Shown in pieces: positions 1-10,961 of a DNA stretch of 33,492 nt. Position numbers and translations under genes: made by a program. Within the stretch, counting starts at the first letter, position 1, and every line of letters begins with the position of its first letter. Below the pieces are notes generated by a model, which saw nothing but the letters and a program-made list of their open reading frames with translations, made no database searches and was not told the DNA's origin. Source of the DNA: Oligosphaeraceae bacterium (GTDB taxonomy: Bacteria > Verrucomicrobiota > Lentisphaeria > Oligosphaerales > Oligosphaeraceae). The stretch spans positions 1 through 33,492 of the forward strand of contig JAAZKR010000024.1 of the NCBI GenBank assembly GCA_012799725.1, given 5' to 3'.

Positions 1-88
1 CAGTCGCCTTTCGGCTTCAGTCCGCATCGGAAGAAGCTCTGATTATCGGTCAAGAGGAAAAGTCAACTGCTTTTTTTAGGTTTATTCT

Positions 89-1624
89 TCAATGTTTTCG
101 TAGGTATTCTAATATTTTAGTGGCAGTTTTCAGGCCTAAACCCGGCATTTCTGCTGCCAATTCTTCTGCACTTTTTTGACTGATACGTTTGACCGAACCG
201 AATTTTTGCAGCAGTGCCTCTTGTCTTTTGGCACCTATGCCGGGTATATCTGCCAGGATTGAATTGCTGATTTTTTTATTGCGCAGTTCACGGTGATACG
301 TATTAGCGAAGCGATGTGCTTCGTCTCGCAGTGCCTGCAATAGCTTAAGTCCCGGATTTTGGTGGGACAAGCATAGTGGTTGAACAAGGCCGGGCAAATA
401 GATTTGTTCTTGTTTTTCTGCCAGACCGATCAGTGGGGTGGGCGGCATGTCCAGTTCGTTGAAGACCTGCACTGCGGCGGCCAACTGCCCTGCACCGCCG
501 TCAACTACCACCAAGTCCGGCAATTTCAGCTTATTGCGCAGCAGTCCGGCATATCTTCTTCTGAGCACTTCGCGCATAAAAGCGAGGTCGTCAGTTGCTT
601 CGCTATCTCTGATTCGGTAGCGTCGATATTCGCCGGTAGCCGGTCGGCCATTGCGAAAACAAACCATGCTGCCTACTGCCAGCACTCCGGAGATATTAGA
701 TATATCAAAGCACTCTATATGCAGAGGCGGCACCTGCATATCCAAGGCCTCTTGCAGGCTTTTCACGCCCTCGCGGTTATCCAGGCTACTACGATTGCTG
801 ATGGTCTGATTGACGAAACGCCTGCCAGGCTCGAGCAGGGTCTTGATATTTTCCAGCATGTCACGAAGCCGCGCGGCTTCCTCGAAATCCAGCTTGGCTG
901 CCGCTTCCTGCATCTGTTGTTGTATTTCTTTGGCTAACTCAGCAGCGGCGCTTTCGCCTCTCAATATCTGCATGACTTGTTCTAGCCTGAGGCGATAGTC
1001 CTCTACGCTGATCTCACCGGTGCAGGGTGAGCTGCAATCGCGTATTACATGCTCCATGCAGTGCTTCTTAGTTTCAGGTACAGGCTCAGCAACCTGGCAA
1101 CTGCGTAAATGATACCGAATTTCTAGCATCCTCACGATTTCACGCAGTGCCCGGCTCTGCGGAAAAGGACCGAAGTAAAGACGACCATCATCACGGCGTA
1201 GGCGGGCAAACTCAAGACGCGGGAAGTCCTGATTAGGGTCTAAGCAGACATGCAGGTAGCGCTTGTCGTCTCGCCAGACTACATTGTAGCGCGGATGGTA
1301 TTGCTTGATAAAACGCGCTTCCAGCAGCAGAGCCTCGTTTTCGCTGGCTACCTCAAAAGTCTGATAACTGCAAATGCTATTAATCAAGGCGCGCCGGCGA
1401 GCATCACTCTTCTGTAGAGTAGAGGCGGTAAAATAGGAGCGCATGCGATTGCGCAAATTCTTGGCTTTGCCTACATAAATTACTTCGCCGGCCTTATTCC
1501 GGAATATATACACACCAGGACTGCGGGAGACATCCTGAGAATGGAATATCGGCCCACGGACTTTATTTGGTGCCGTCGCATCCCGGTTGGACGGCACAGA
1601 TACCGGCTCGCTGGGGTCAGACAT
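89..1624 (-). CDS. uvrC: UvrABC system protein C (excinuclease subunit), short form
   Basis: Makes the dual incisions in nucleotide excision repair after UvrA/UvrB find damage; cytoplasmic. The 511 residues read in order: GIY-YIG nuclease (about 35-115, with GVYIF, VIYVGKAKNLRNR and the Glu in SENEALLLEA); four cysteines C176, C189, C197 and C201, spaced like the iron-sulfur ligands reported in E. coli UvrC; a UVR motif binding UvrB (about 228-263); an RNase H-like nuclease with D307 (CFDIS), D375 (VVDGGAGQL) and H437; and C-terminal helix-hairpin-helices (about 455-510). All catalytic residues are present. Oddity: only about 43 residues separate the UVR motif from CFDIS, against roughly 150 in E. 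coli (610 aa), so a sub-domain is missing. The start is ATG with only a weak AGG upstream. It is separated from gyrA by 434 bp, so it is probably transcribed independently. Identity is certain; the functional effect of the shortening is unknown. Confidence 0.96.
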   Translation of the reverse strand: MSDPSEPVSVPSNRDATAPNKVRGPIFHSQDVSRSPGVYIFRNKAGEVIYVGKAKNLRNRMRSYFTASTLQKSDARRRALINSICSYQTFEVASENEALLLEARFIKQYHPRYNVVWRDDKRYLHVCLDPNQDFPRLEFARLRRDDGRLYFGPFPQSRALREIVRMLEIRYHLRSCQVAEPVPETKKHCMEHVIRDCSSPCTGEISVEDYRLRLEQVMQILRGESAAAELAKEIQQQMQEAAAKLDFEEAARLRDMLENIKTLLEPGRRFVNQTISNRSSLDNREGVKSLQEALDMQVPPLHIECFDISNISGVLAVGSMVCFRNGRPATGEYRRYRIRDSEATDDLAFMREVLRRRYAGLLRNKLKLPDLVVVDGGAGQLAAAVQVFNELDMPPTPLIGLAEKQEQIYLPGLVQPLCLSHQNPGLKLLQALRDEAHRFANTYHRELRNKKISNSILADIPGIGAKRQEALLQKFGSVKRISQKSAEELAAEMPGLGLKTATKILEYLRKH

Positions 1625-1873
1625 GGCCTAAGTTACTGTCAGCTAGGGTAGACGGAAAAACTGCCCGGCGGCATTGTACTTACGGTGCATGCCTGGCCCG
1701 AGCCCTTGAGAGGCTGTATCCCGAGGGAGAAAGCAGCCAGCGGTTTTTGCAGAAACTCTTTGATAGAAACACAACATGCGAGATTGATGGAAAAGCAATT
1801 CGCCTGAAAATCACCATGTTGTGGTGTCGCTGTCCGGGCGCTGACTTTGGGTGGTCTTGCCTCGGGTAGCCTT

Positions 1874-1952
1874 GTCCAAAAAGAATCCTGCCTGCATTTT
1901 ATCCGCAGACTACGCAGATGAACGCAGATTTCCAGAATTAGGAATCATTATG
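1874..1952 (+). repeat. Dispersed intergenic repeat, copy A
   Basis: One of three related copies in the window (others at 17306 and 24693). It begins GTCCAAAA, then a GCATTTTATCCGCAG core at about 1894-1908, degenerate CAGAYTACG-like units, GCAGATTTCCAG, and ends GGAATCATTATG. The last part matches copy B (GGAATCGCCATG). All copies have the same orientation and all lie between genes. Confidence 0.75.
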
Positions 1953-2027
1953 CATCGCTTACCCGGTACGGCTCATTGAAAACAAGTTGTACCCATGACT
2001 GTCACCTCGCCACGTATTGGGTATGAT

Positions 2028-2056
2028 CCAATTAGGTCAGCTTGACTTTTAATTGG
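2028..2056 (-). terminator. Hairpin directly downstream of gyrA
   Basis: CCAATTA pairs with TAATTGG, and an inner GTCA pairs with TGAC around a three-base loop, with a small asymmetric internal loop between the stems. It starts two bases after the gyrA stop codon. No T-run follows on the minus strand, so it may stabilise the 3' end or be a factor-dependent terminator. Confidence 0.4.
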
Positions 2057-2058
2057 TA

Positions 2059-4794
2059 TTAGGTGTCTTCCTCTTCGTCCTCGTCAAGAACGTCCTCGTC
2101 CCCATCATCGAGGATGCCCTCATTCTTGTCCTCATCCTCATCGATGTCTTCGCTTTCCGGTTTGTCCCTGTCGCGAAACTGTGCTTCGATGACAGCGAGA
2201 TTGGCGTCCTCTTCGGCTTTGGCCTGATTGGCGGCGATCTCTTCTTCACTAAGTTCATCGACGATGGTGGCGGTGGCTACTTGATCGTTTTCATACAAGC
2301 GCATGACGATAACGCCTAGGCCGGCTCGACCCATCAGGCGTACATCCTGCACGCGCAAGCGCACCGTTTGCCCATTGGCCGAAATCAGGAGGAGTTCCTG
2401 CGTAGAATCGGCCGGAATTTGCAGTGCAGCCACCACCGAGTCGCCCTCACGTAATTTGATGCTTCTAACGCCTTTGGCTCCACGTCTGGTGCGTCTATAG
2501 CGTCGGTTGCTGTCCAACTCGATGATTTCACCGGATTCGTCTTCAACAACATTGCTGCCCAGTCCTATTGGCACGCGTTTACCCATGCCGTTAGCCGTCA
2601 CAATCAAGAGTTCGTCGTCAGGGTTAACTATAGTCATGGCGACCAGTTCGGAGACTTGATTGCCATCACTGTCTCTTAGTTCCATGCCGCGTACTCCAAT
2701 GGAGTTACGTCCGGTACTGCGTATGTCTTTTTCATCGAATCGACAAGCCATGCCATTAGCGGCGGAGAGCAATATTTCATCCTCGCCACTGGTCAGTTGC
2801 GCATCAATGAGGTCGTCATTTTCTTCCAATTTAATAGCGATAATACCCGGTTTGCGCAGATGCCTGAAGGCATACAGCTCGGTTTTCTTCACGATGCCAT
2901 TTTTTGTGGCCATGACCACGTAACCGCCCTGTTCCATGTCCGTCACAGGGATCATGGCACGCACTTTTTCACCTTCTTGCATCTCGAGCAGATTGACCAG
3001 TGCCTTGCCTTGGCTGTCTCGGCTTCCCTCAGGAATTTCATAGGCTTTCAGCCAGCGCATTTGTCCTTTGTTGGTGAAGAACATGACGATATCATGTGTG
3101 CAGCAGGTAAGCAGCAGTGACACATAGTCTTCGTCTTTGGTGCGCATGCCGCGTACACCCTTGCCGCCACGATGCTGAGCCTCATACTCGCTGGCCGGAA
3201 CGCGCTTGATATAGCCGGTGGCCGACAGCGGAATGACGCAGATATCGCGGGCGATCAGGTCTTCCGGGTTTATGTCATTCTCGCCAGGTACGATCATGCT
3301 GCGCCGGGCATCAGCGTACTTACGCTTGACCTCAAGCAGCTCTTCCTTGACGATATTCATGATTTCCTGCCTGGAGGCCAAGATGGCCTGCAAGCGGGCG
3401 ATCTCCGCCTTGAGTTTGTCGTATTCAGCTTGCAGCTCGTCAACAGCCAAGTTGGTAAGTTGATAGAGACGCATTTCCAGAATGGCCTTGGTTTGCGCTT
3501 CGGAAAGTTCGAAACGCTCCATGAGTCTGGTTGCGGCGCTTTCGCGATTGGCCGCCTCGCGGATGATCTGCACCACCTCGGTGATATTAGCCTGTGCGAT
3601 AAGCAGACCTGAGACGATATGGGCGCGCTCCTCAGCCTTGCGCAGCTCAAAACGGCAACGTCTGGTGACTACTTCTTCACGGTGGTCTATGTAAGCTTCC
3701 AGCAGCTGCTTTAGGTTTAAAGTGCGCGGGCGATTACGATCCACTACCAGGAACTGTGCGCCGCTCACACTTTCCAATTGCGTCATTGCATAGAGCTGGT
3801 TGAGTATCACGTTGGCGACATAACCGCGTTTGATTTCTATTTCTATGCGTATGCCGACCCGCGATGAGGAGAGGTCATCAAGAGACGCGATGCCTGCGAT
3901 GCGTCCGTCATTGGCCAGCTCGGCGATTTTCATCACCATGTTTTCTTTGTTGACAGAATAGGGTATTTCGCTGATAATGATCTTTTCGCGCCCGTTATTC
4001 TCCTCGATTTCGGCCTTGCCTCTGAGCCTCACTGAGCCTCTGCCGGTTTCATACAGGGAGATAATGGAGCGCAGGCCCTGAATGGTGCCGCCGGTAGGGA
4101 AGTCCGGCCCAGGGATATATTGCATAAGTTCGCGGATGCTGATGCGCGGGTTGTCGATAATCGCAATGGTTCCATCTATAACTTCGCCCAGGTTGTGCGG
4201 CGGTATATTGGTGGCCATGCCCACGCCTATGCCCTGTGCACCATTGACCAGCAGGTTAGGAAAGCGTGCCGGCAGTACACTGGGTTCCATGTCCTTCTCA
4301 TCAAAGGTGGGGCGCATATCCACAGTTTCTTTTTCCAAGTCGGCCAACAGTTCTTCGGCCAGCCTTTCCATGCGGCATTCGGTGTAGCGGTAGGCTGCCG
4401 GGGGGTCGCCGTCAATGGAGCCGAAGTTGCCCTGTCCATCAATCAGGGGGTAGCGCATGGAGAAGTCCTGCGCCATGCGCGCCATAGTGTCATAGACGGC
4501 ACTGTCACCGTGTGGATGGTAGTTGCCGATGACTTCACCGACTACTTTGGCGCACTTGGTATAAGGGCTGCTTTTGACAAAGCCACGCTGACGCATAGCG
4601 TAGAGTATGCGCCGGTTGCCGGGCTTAAGCCCGTCGCGCACATCCGGTATGGCACGACCTACGTTAGCACTTACGGAGTATTGCAAGTAAGCCGTATGCA
4701 TGATGTCTTCAATAGCATAGGGTATGTCATTTTTCGCTATGCTGCGAGAATCAAGCTCGGGTTCCACCGGCAAATTGCTGTTTTCATCACTCAT
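2059..4794 (-). CDS. gyrA: DNA gyrase subunit A
   Basis: DNA breakage-reunion subunit of the A2B2 type II topoisomerase that introduces negative supercoils. Of its 911 residues, the active-site tyrosine is Y137 in YRYTEC. The quinolone region reads [10 protein letters not shown] with Ser98 and Asp102 (E. coli Ser83 and Asp87), i.e. the drug-sensitive wild-type pattern. The DNA-wrapping C-terminal domain carries a GyrA-box version, QHRGGKG, followed by beta-pinwheel repeats. The last ~35 residues are almost entirely Asp/Glu. Length is slightly above E. coli (875 aa), due to the tail. It lies 74 bp downstream of gyrB on the same strand, so a gyrB-gyrA operon is likely. The ATG start has only a modest purine-rich site (AGAAAGAG). 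Confidence 0.98.
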   Translation of the reverse strand: MSDENSNLPVEPELDSRSIAKNDIPYAIEDIMHTAYLQYSVSANVGRAIPDVRDGLKPGNRRILYAMRQRGFVKSSPYTKCAKVVGEVIGNYHPHGDSAVYDTMARMAQDFSMRYPLIDGQGNFGSIDGDPPAAYRYTECRMERLAEELLADLEKETVDMRPTFDEKDMEPSVLPARFPNLLVNGAQGIGVGMATNIPPHNLGEVIDGTIAIIDNPRISIRELMQYIPGPDFPTGGTIQGLRSIISLYETGRGSVRLRGKAEIEENNGREKIIISEIPYSVNKENMVMKIAELANDGRIAGIASLDDLSSSRVGIRIEIEIKRGYVANVILNQLYAMTQLESVSGAQFLVVDRNRPRTLNLKQLLEAYIDHREEVVTRRCRFELRKAEERAHIVSGLLIAQANITEVVQIIREAANRESAATRLMERFELSEAQTKAILEMRLYQLTNLAVDELQAEYDKLKAEIARLQAILASRQEIMNIVKEELLEVKRKYADARRSMIVPGENDINPEDLIARDICVIPLSATGYIKRVPASEYEAQHRGGKGVRGMRTKDEDYVSLLLTCCTHDIVMFFTNKGQMRWLKAYEIPEGSRDSQGKALVNLLEMQEGEKVRAMIPVTDMEQGGYVVMATKNGIVKKTELYAFRHLRKPGIIAIKLEENDDLIDAQLTSGEDEILLSAANGMACRFDEKDIRSTGRNSIGVRGMELRDSDGNQVSELVAMTIVNPDDELLIVTANGMGKRVPIGLGSNVVEDESGEIIELDSNRRYRRTRRGAKGVRSIKLREGDSVVAALQIPADSTQELLLISANGQTVRLRVQDVRLMGRAGLGVIVMRLYENDQVATATIVDELSEEEIAANQAKAEEDANLAVIEAQFRDRDKPESEDIDEDEDKNEGILDDGDEDVLDEDEEEDT

Positions 4795-4868
4795 GATAGT
4801 CTTTGCTCTTTCTATGCTGATTGGGCAGCCAGTTTACTGCGTGCAAGGCTAAAGCCACAAATTAGTAG

Positions 4869-7451
<2,583 letters not shown>

Positions 7452-7517
7452 CTATGTTCCTTAACTGTATTTGCAGGCTCGTAGCTTGCTAATTCACGTA
7501 AAAAAGACAGACTATTT

Positions 7518-7546
7518 AATATATAGTATGAACCGCTTTTTGCCAG
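7518..7546 (-). promoter_or_regulatory. Candidate sigma70-type promoter for gyrB
   Basis: Read on the minus strand: CTGGCA (7546-7541), 17 bases, TATATT (7523-7518). This matches TTGACA at 4 of 6 and TATAAT at 5 of 6 positions. Transcription would start about 60 bases upstream of the gyrB ATG. Confidence 0.4.
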
Positions 7547-7675
7547 TCGCTTTACGCTTGATTTTGGTTTTTTTCAGGGTTTGTAACGTGGATATTTTTA
7601 GGGCGTGGAGACGGGTGGGGAACAATTTTCAGACCCGCCGGGCAACGCTTATAATTCGTCACTGCGCAGTATGGC

Positions 7676-7776
7676 AGGAATGCCGCTTCGTCACTTGAAA
7701 AAGTAAACGCACCTTTGCAGAATTAAATGCACAAAAAGCGTGCGTTTAACTTTTCCAGGTACAAGGAATGCCGCTT
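7676..7776. repeat. 13-bp direct repeats flanking a long hairpin
   Basis: AGGAATGCCGCTT occurs at 7676-7688 and again at 7764-7776. Between them, GAAAAAGTAAACGCAC (7697-7712) pairs with GTGCGTTTAACTTTTC (7740-7755) with one bulge and otherwise near-perfect complementarity, around a 27-base loop. It ends just before the plus-strand promoter, so it could be an operator or a small transcribed structure. Confidence 0.6.
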
Positions 7777-7789
7777 TTTGCATTTGTTC

Positions 7790-7818
7790 TAGACAATGCA
7801 AGTACCGGCTATTATATT
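7790..7818 (+). promoter_or_regulatory. Sigma70-type promoter for the Gfo/Idh gene
   Basis: TAGACA (7790-7795), exactly 17 bases, then TATATT (7813-7818): 5 of 6 matches at both boxes with ideal spacing. The predicted leader is about 46 bases, ending at the ATG at 7871. This also argues against the upstream in-frame ATG at 7796, which lies inside the promoter. Confidence 0.6.
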
Positions 7819-7870
7819 AACGAATTTACGCCTTTTGATGTTCAACTCACGTCATTTTAGAAAGTCAAAC

Positions 7871-8905
7871 ATGAAAAAACTGAAGGTAGGCATTATAGGT
7901 TGCGGTCGTATTTCGCGTTTTCACGGCATGCCTGCTGCCGATCAAGAAAATGCACAGCTGGTTGCCTGTTGCGATATAGTCATTGAACGTGCGGAGCAGA
8001 TGGCTCAGCTTTTCGGCTGCGAGCGCACTTATCAGGACTACGAGCAAATGATTCAAAAGGAGGCTTTGGATGTAGTGCACATCTGTCTGCCGCATTATCT
8101 GCACGCTCCGGTAGCTATTCGTGCCATGCAGCTGGGCTGCCATGTACTCACAGAAAAGCCCATGGCGATCAGTTATCAACAGGGCGTGGATATGGTGCAG
8201 GCCGCAAAAGAACACAAGCGTAAGCTGGGGGTGATCTTTCAGAACCGCTACAACGCCGGCTCGGTGCTGGTGAAAAGATGCCTGGACAGTGGACAGCTCG
8301 GCGAGGTGATTGCCGCCAAATGCTTTGTCACTTGGTGCCGCACTCCAGAGTATTACCAAAGCAGCGATTGGAAAGGTACTTGGGATAAGGAGGGCGGCGG
8401 CGCCATCATAGACCAGGCCATACACACCATAGACCTGATGTGCTGGCTGCTGGGATACGATATCGCACATGTGGATTGCTCCATAGCCAATCGTGACCAC
8501 CAGGGCATAATCGAGGTGGAAGATTGTGCTGATGGCTTGATCGTGTTCAAAAATGGCGTGCGCGCCTCGTTCTGGTGCATGAACTATTACAGCCACGATG
8601 CGGCTGTGGAAATAGACTTGGTCTGCGAAAATGGCTATGCCAAGATCAGCGCCGAAGAGGGCAGGGTTGTCTTTCATGATGGGCGTGAAATGCTAGCCAA
8701 GCCGAACCCGCAGGAGAGCTTCGACTACGGCGGTGGGCCATCGTATTGGGGCGCAAGCCATCTGAAGCAGATTGATGAATTCTACGCCGCATTGGCAGAG
8801 GATTGTGATCCGGAAATCAACGGCGAGCTTATCTTAGACACGGCGCACAAGCTGATCATGAGTCTCTATGACTCCGGCAAAAACAACAAACGCGTGGTTT
8901 ACTGA
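7871..8905 (+). CDS. Gfo/Idh/MocA family NAD(P)-dependent oxidoreductase
   Basis: Sugar or inositol dehydrogenase-type enzyme; the substrate cannot be told from sequence. From the chosen start it is 344 residues. The Rossmann nucleotide-binding loop is GIIGCGRISRFHG (8-19), the cofactor/catalytic motif EKPMA has its lysine at 96, and the C-terminal sheet domain carries the QAIHTIDL motif with H185. The WCRTPEYY and GGGAIIDQAIHT block is typical of family members acting on sugars. The open frame extends 25 codons upstream, but that part overlaps the promoter, so the ATG at 7871 (MKKLKVGIIG) is preferred. No signal peptide, so cytoplasmic. It is first of a rightward gene series; the next gene begins 116 bp downstream. 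Confidence 0.9.
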   Translation: MKKLKVGIIGCGRISRFHGMPAADQENAQLVACCDIVIERAEQMAQLFGCERTYQDYEQMIQKEALDVVHICLPHYLHAPVAIRAMQLGCHVLTEKPMAISYQQGVDMVQAAKEHKRKLGVIFQNRYNAGSVLVKRCLDSGQLGEVIAAKCFVTWCRTPEYYQSSDWKGTWDKEGGGAIIDQAIHTIDLMCWLLGYDIAHVDCSIANRDHQGIIEVEDCADGLIVFKNGVRASFWCMNYYSHDAAVEIDLVCENGYAKISAEEGRVVFHDGREMLAKPNPQESFDYGGGPSYWGASHLKQIDEFYAALAEDCDPEINGELILDTAHKLIMSLYDSGKNNKRVVY

Positions 8906-9001
8906 GACAATAAGCCTGGACACCGAGATAACGGGTTTGACGTGTGATCAAACAGGAGGTCGGACGGAGTCGGAGCACGTTGTGACCCTTAAGGAGCTGT
9001 T

Positions 9002-9025
9002 ATGTTGCGACGGGTGTTGCAGTGA
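9002..9025 (+). CDS. Possible 7-codon leader ORF coupled to the ABC exporter
   Basis: ATG at 9002 follows a strong AAGGAG at 8991-8996 and encodes MLRRVLQ, then a TGA that overlaps the exporter's GTG start (GTGA). The exporter has no good ribosome-binding site of its own, and an in-frame stop at 8983-8985 rules out a start further upstream. The site therefore appears to deliver ribosomes through this mini-ORF. A small hairpin (GTTTGA/TCAAAC, 8935-8953) lies just upstream. This is inference only; chance cannot be excluded. Confidence 0.35.
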   Translation: MLRRVLQ

Positions 9026-10818
9026 AGCAGTTTTACCATGACATTTTTTACTTGTTTCGACGCCGGGATCGCTGGCGCTTTTTAGCGCTTGTTTTCCTGC
9101 TTGTGACAGGCGCCGGCATCGAGTTGCTCTCGCTGGCTAGCATCCCGTTTTTTGTGGCCTTGCTCGGTGAAACGCCGGACAGCAATACCTGGAAACTGCC
9201 TTTTCAGCTTTTTAGTTCTCCTGCTGAGGTCGGTTTTTTACATAGGGTAGCGCTTGGTTCTTTGGTGTTTCTGGGTCTGTTTGCTTTCCGCACTCTCTAT
9301 TTCTACTTCAGCTGCAGCTTGCAGCAGCGCATTTTGAACAATCGTTGTGTGGAATTAGGCTCCAAGCTTTTCGAAGCCTATATGTCCGCACCTTACAGCT
9401 TCCTTTTGCAGCGCAACTCTCAGGATCTGGTCAATGCGGTGGTGATAGAAAGCGATCGCGTGGCAAACCGGGTCTTGGGGCCTAGCTTCAATCTGCTGCG
9501 TTCACTGCTGGTGCTGCTGACTATTGTGCTGACGCTGCTGTTTTATAATCCCCTTGTTACCTTGGTGGCCTTTGCGCTGCTCATGATTTTTGCCGGCCTT
9601 TTCCTATATTTCAATCGACGCAAAGTAGTAAAATACGGAGAACTGGATGCCCGAAATCGCGAGCAAGCGCTAAGCTTGGTTGCCGAAAGCATAGGTGCCT
9701 ACAAGGAAATAAAGGTGAGCGGTACACAACGCTACTTTCAGCAGCAACTGCATCAAAGCCTGGAGCGCATTGCTGACAGTCGGAGATGGCTAGAGGTCAA
9801 CCAACAGTTTATGTGGCCCTATCTGGAACTGGTCACGGTCAGTGTCATGGTGGTCGCTACGCTTATGACGGCAAGCTTGCATGCCGAGCAGCTCAATAGC
9901 GTCGCTCCGGCTATGGCATTTTTCGCTGCTGCTCTCTTCAGAATGAAGGGCTATGTCACGGATGGTATGCTCAATTTCAGCGTCTTGCGCTATAATTGGG
10001 TCTCGGTTAGACTGGTGAGCGCCGATCTGCGCCGTCTGGAAAAAGCCGCCTTGACATTGAGCCGACCTGAGGCTGAGATGCCATTCAAGGACAAGATAGA
10101 GGTACAGGGGCTTTGCTTTAGGTATGAGGGCAGCGCTCGCGATGCTTTGCAGAATATCAATCTGAGCATTAGCCGAGGCAGCACAATAGCTCTGGTCGGA
10201 GCGACAGGTTCTGGCAAAAGCAGCATGCTGGACCTGCTACTGGGATTCCTACAGCCACAGCAAGGCAAAATACTGGTGGATGGGCGTGATATACACGAAA
10301 ATCTGCCGGCCTGGCAAAAACAGATAGGACTGGTGCCGCAACAGATATTCCTGCTGGATGCAAGCATCAGGGAAAATGTCGCTTTCGGAGTGCCAAAGGA
10401 GCAGCTCGATGAAAGGGCTTTGGATAAGGCGTTGGAAGCCGCCCAGCTGCAAGAGTTCATCGCCGCACTGCCCGATGGAGCGGATAGCCACATAGGGGAA
10501 GGCGGCATACGCATTTCCGGAGGACAAAGACAACGTATCGGCATTGCCAGAGCATTGTACAGAAATCCGGCTTTACTGGTCTTTGATGAGGCAACAGCCG
10601 CCCTCGACTCGCTGACCGAAGAGGCTCTAACCGCCGCTATGCAAAAATTGCACGGAAAGCATACCTTGATTGTTGTCGCCCATCGACTGAGTACGGTGCA
10701 GAACGCAGACCGGCTTTTTTTCTTCAATCAGGGGCAGCTGCTAGCACAGGGAGATTTCAACGAACTGTGCCGAGAATCGACGCAGTTTAGTGAAATGGCA
10801 GCCAAATCCATGATGTAA
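9022..10818 (+). CDS. ABC exporter, fused membrane and ATPase domains (MsbA/PglK-like)
   Basis: Half-transporter expected to homodimerise in the inner membrane and export a lipid-linked or hydrophobic substrate. Of its 598 residues, the N-terminal part (about 15-330) has six predicted membrane segments. The ATPase has Walker A GATGSGKS (393-400), Q-loop Q440, signature ISGGQRQ (498-504), Walker B ALLVFDEA (517-524) and H-loop H554: all catalytic elements are intact. The SIGAYKEIKVSG segment resembles exporters of capsule or glycan gene clusters (PglK type), but the substrate is not determinable. The GTG start is the first possible start after an in-frame stop and overlaps a 7-codon mini-ORF. 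An inverted repeat plus T-run lies between it and serC. Confidence 0.93.
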   Translation: MKQFYHDIFYLFRRRDRWRFLALVFLLVTGAGIELLSLASIPFFVALLGETPDSNTWKLPFQLFSSPAEVGFLHRVALGSLVFLGLFAFRTLYFYFSCSLQQRILNNRCVELGSKLFEAYMSAPYSFLLQRNSQDLVNAVVIESDRVANRVLGPSFNLLRSLLVLLTIVLTLLFYNPLVTLVAFALLMIFAGLFLYFNRRKVVKYGELDARNREQALSLVAESIGAYKEIKVSGTQRYFQQQLHQSLERIADSRRWLEVNQQFMWPYLELVTVSVMVVATLMTASLHAEQLNSVAPAMAFFAAALFRMKGYVTDGMLNFSVLRYNWVSVRLVSADLRRLEKAALTLSRPEAEMPFKDKIEVQGLCFRYEGSARDALQNINLSISRGSTIALVGATGSGKSSMLDLLLGFLQPQQGKILVDGRDIHENLPAWQKQIGLVPQQIFLLDASIRENVAFGVPKEQLDERALDKALEAAQLQEFIAALPDGADSHIGEGGIRISGGQRQRIGIARALYRNPALLVFDEATAALDSLTEEALTAAMQKLHGKHTLIVVAHRLSTVQNADRLFFFNQGQLLAQGDFNELCRESTQFSEMAAKSMM

Positions 10819-10862
10819 AACCGGCTGCCGATAAAGTTGTGAAATTTGAAGAATGAAAGAGG

Positions 10863-10922
10863 GGATCGCTCGACAATCATTTCTTTTCGACCGATCCGAC
10901 TGATCTATTAGCTTTTTTTTTT
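10863..10922 (+). terminator. Imperfect hairpin and T-run after the ABC exporter
   Basis: GGATCGCTCGA (10863-10873) pairs with TCGACCGATCC (10887-10897) with one internal mismatch. Ten consecutive T residues follow at 10913-10922. The 15-base distance between stem and T-run is longer than in a classical intrinsic terminator. It lies just upstream of the serC ribosome-binding site, so attenuation is also possible. Confidence 0.35.
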
Positions 10923-10961
10923 GCTTGCACTTAACAACAGCAACAACCAAGAGGAGTGATG

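Larger units (their letters stand above)
1625..2058. other. Intergenic gap between gyrA 3' end and uvrC 5' end
   Basis: There is no convincing gene in these 434 bases. The gap holds a degenerate dispersed repeat (1874-1952), a strong nested hairpin directly after the gyrA stop (2028-2056), and whatever promoter serves uvrC. A 100-codon open frame at 1567-1869 on the plus strand overlaps the uvrC start antisense, has no ribosome-binding site and shows no recognisable domain. Confidence 0.7.
7452..7870. other. Divergent regulatory gap between gyrB and the Gfo/Idh gene
   Basis: These 419 bases have no supported gene. They contain a candidate gyrB promoter (7518-7546, minus), a hairpin flanked by 13-bp direct repeats (7676-7776), and a good plus-strand promoter (7790-7818). 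A 75-codon open frame at 7471-7698 runs through the gyrB leader and promoter without a ribosome-binding site and was not accepted. Confidence 0.75.

Noticed and set aside
1-88. Possible tail of a gene entering from the left edge
   Set aside because: Short open stretches exist in all three plus frames, but none has a recognisable sequence; too little is visible.
1901-1910. DnaA-box-like TTATCCGCA in the dispersed repeat
   Set aside because: One mismatch from TTATCCACA, only one per copy, copies 7-15 kb apart, and no dnaA or AT-rich unwinding region: not an origin.
7865-8677. 270-codon minus-strand frame opposite the Gfo/Idh gene
   Set aside because: Runs antisense to a well-supported enzyme with a clear promoter; the translation has no recognisable fold.
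8955-8960. Perfect AGGAGG upstream of the ABC exporter
   Set aside because: No start codon at a usable distance; likely chance or part of the surrounding GGAGTCGG-like repeats.
9990-10727. 245-codon minus-strand frame opposite the ABC ATPase domain
   Set aside because: Cys/Ser-rich antisense translation typical of shadow frames; the ATPase motifs are on the plus strand.
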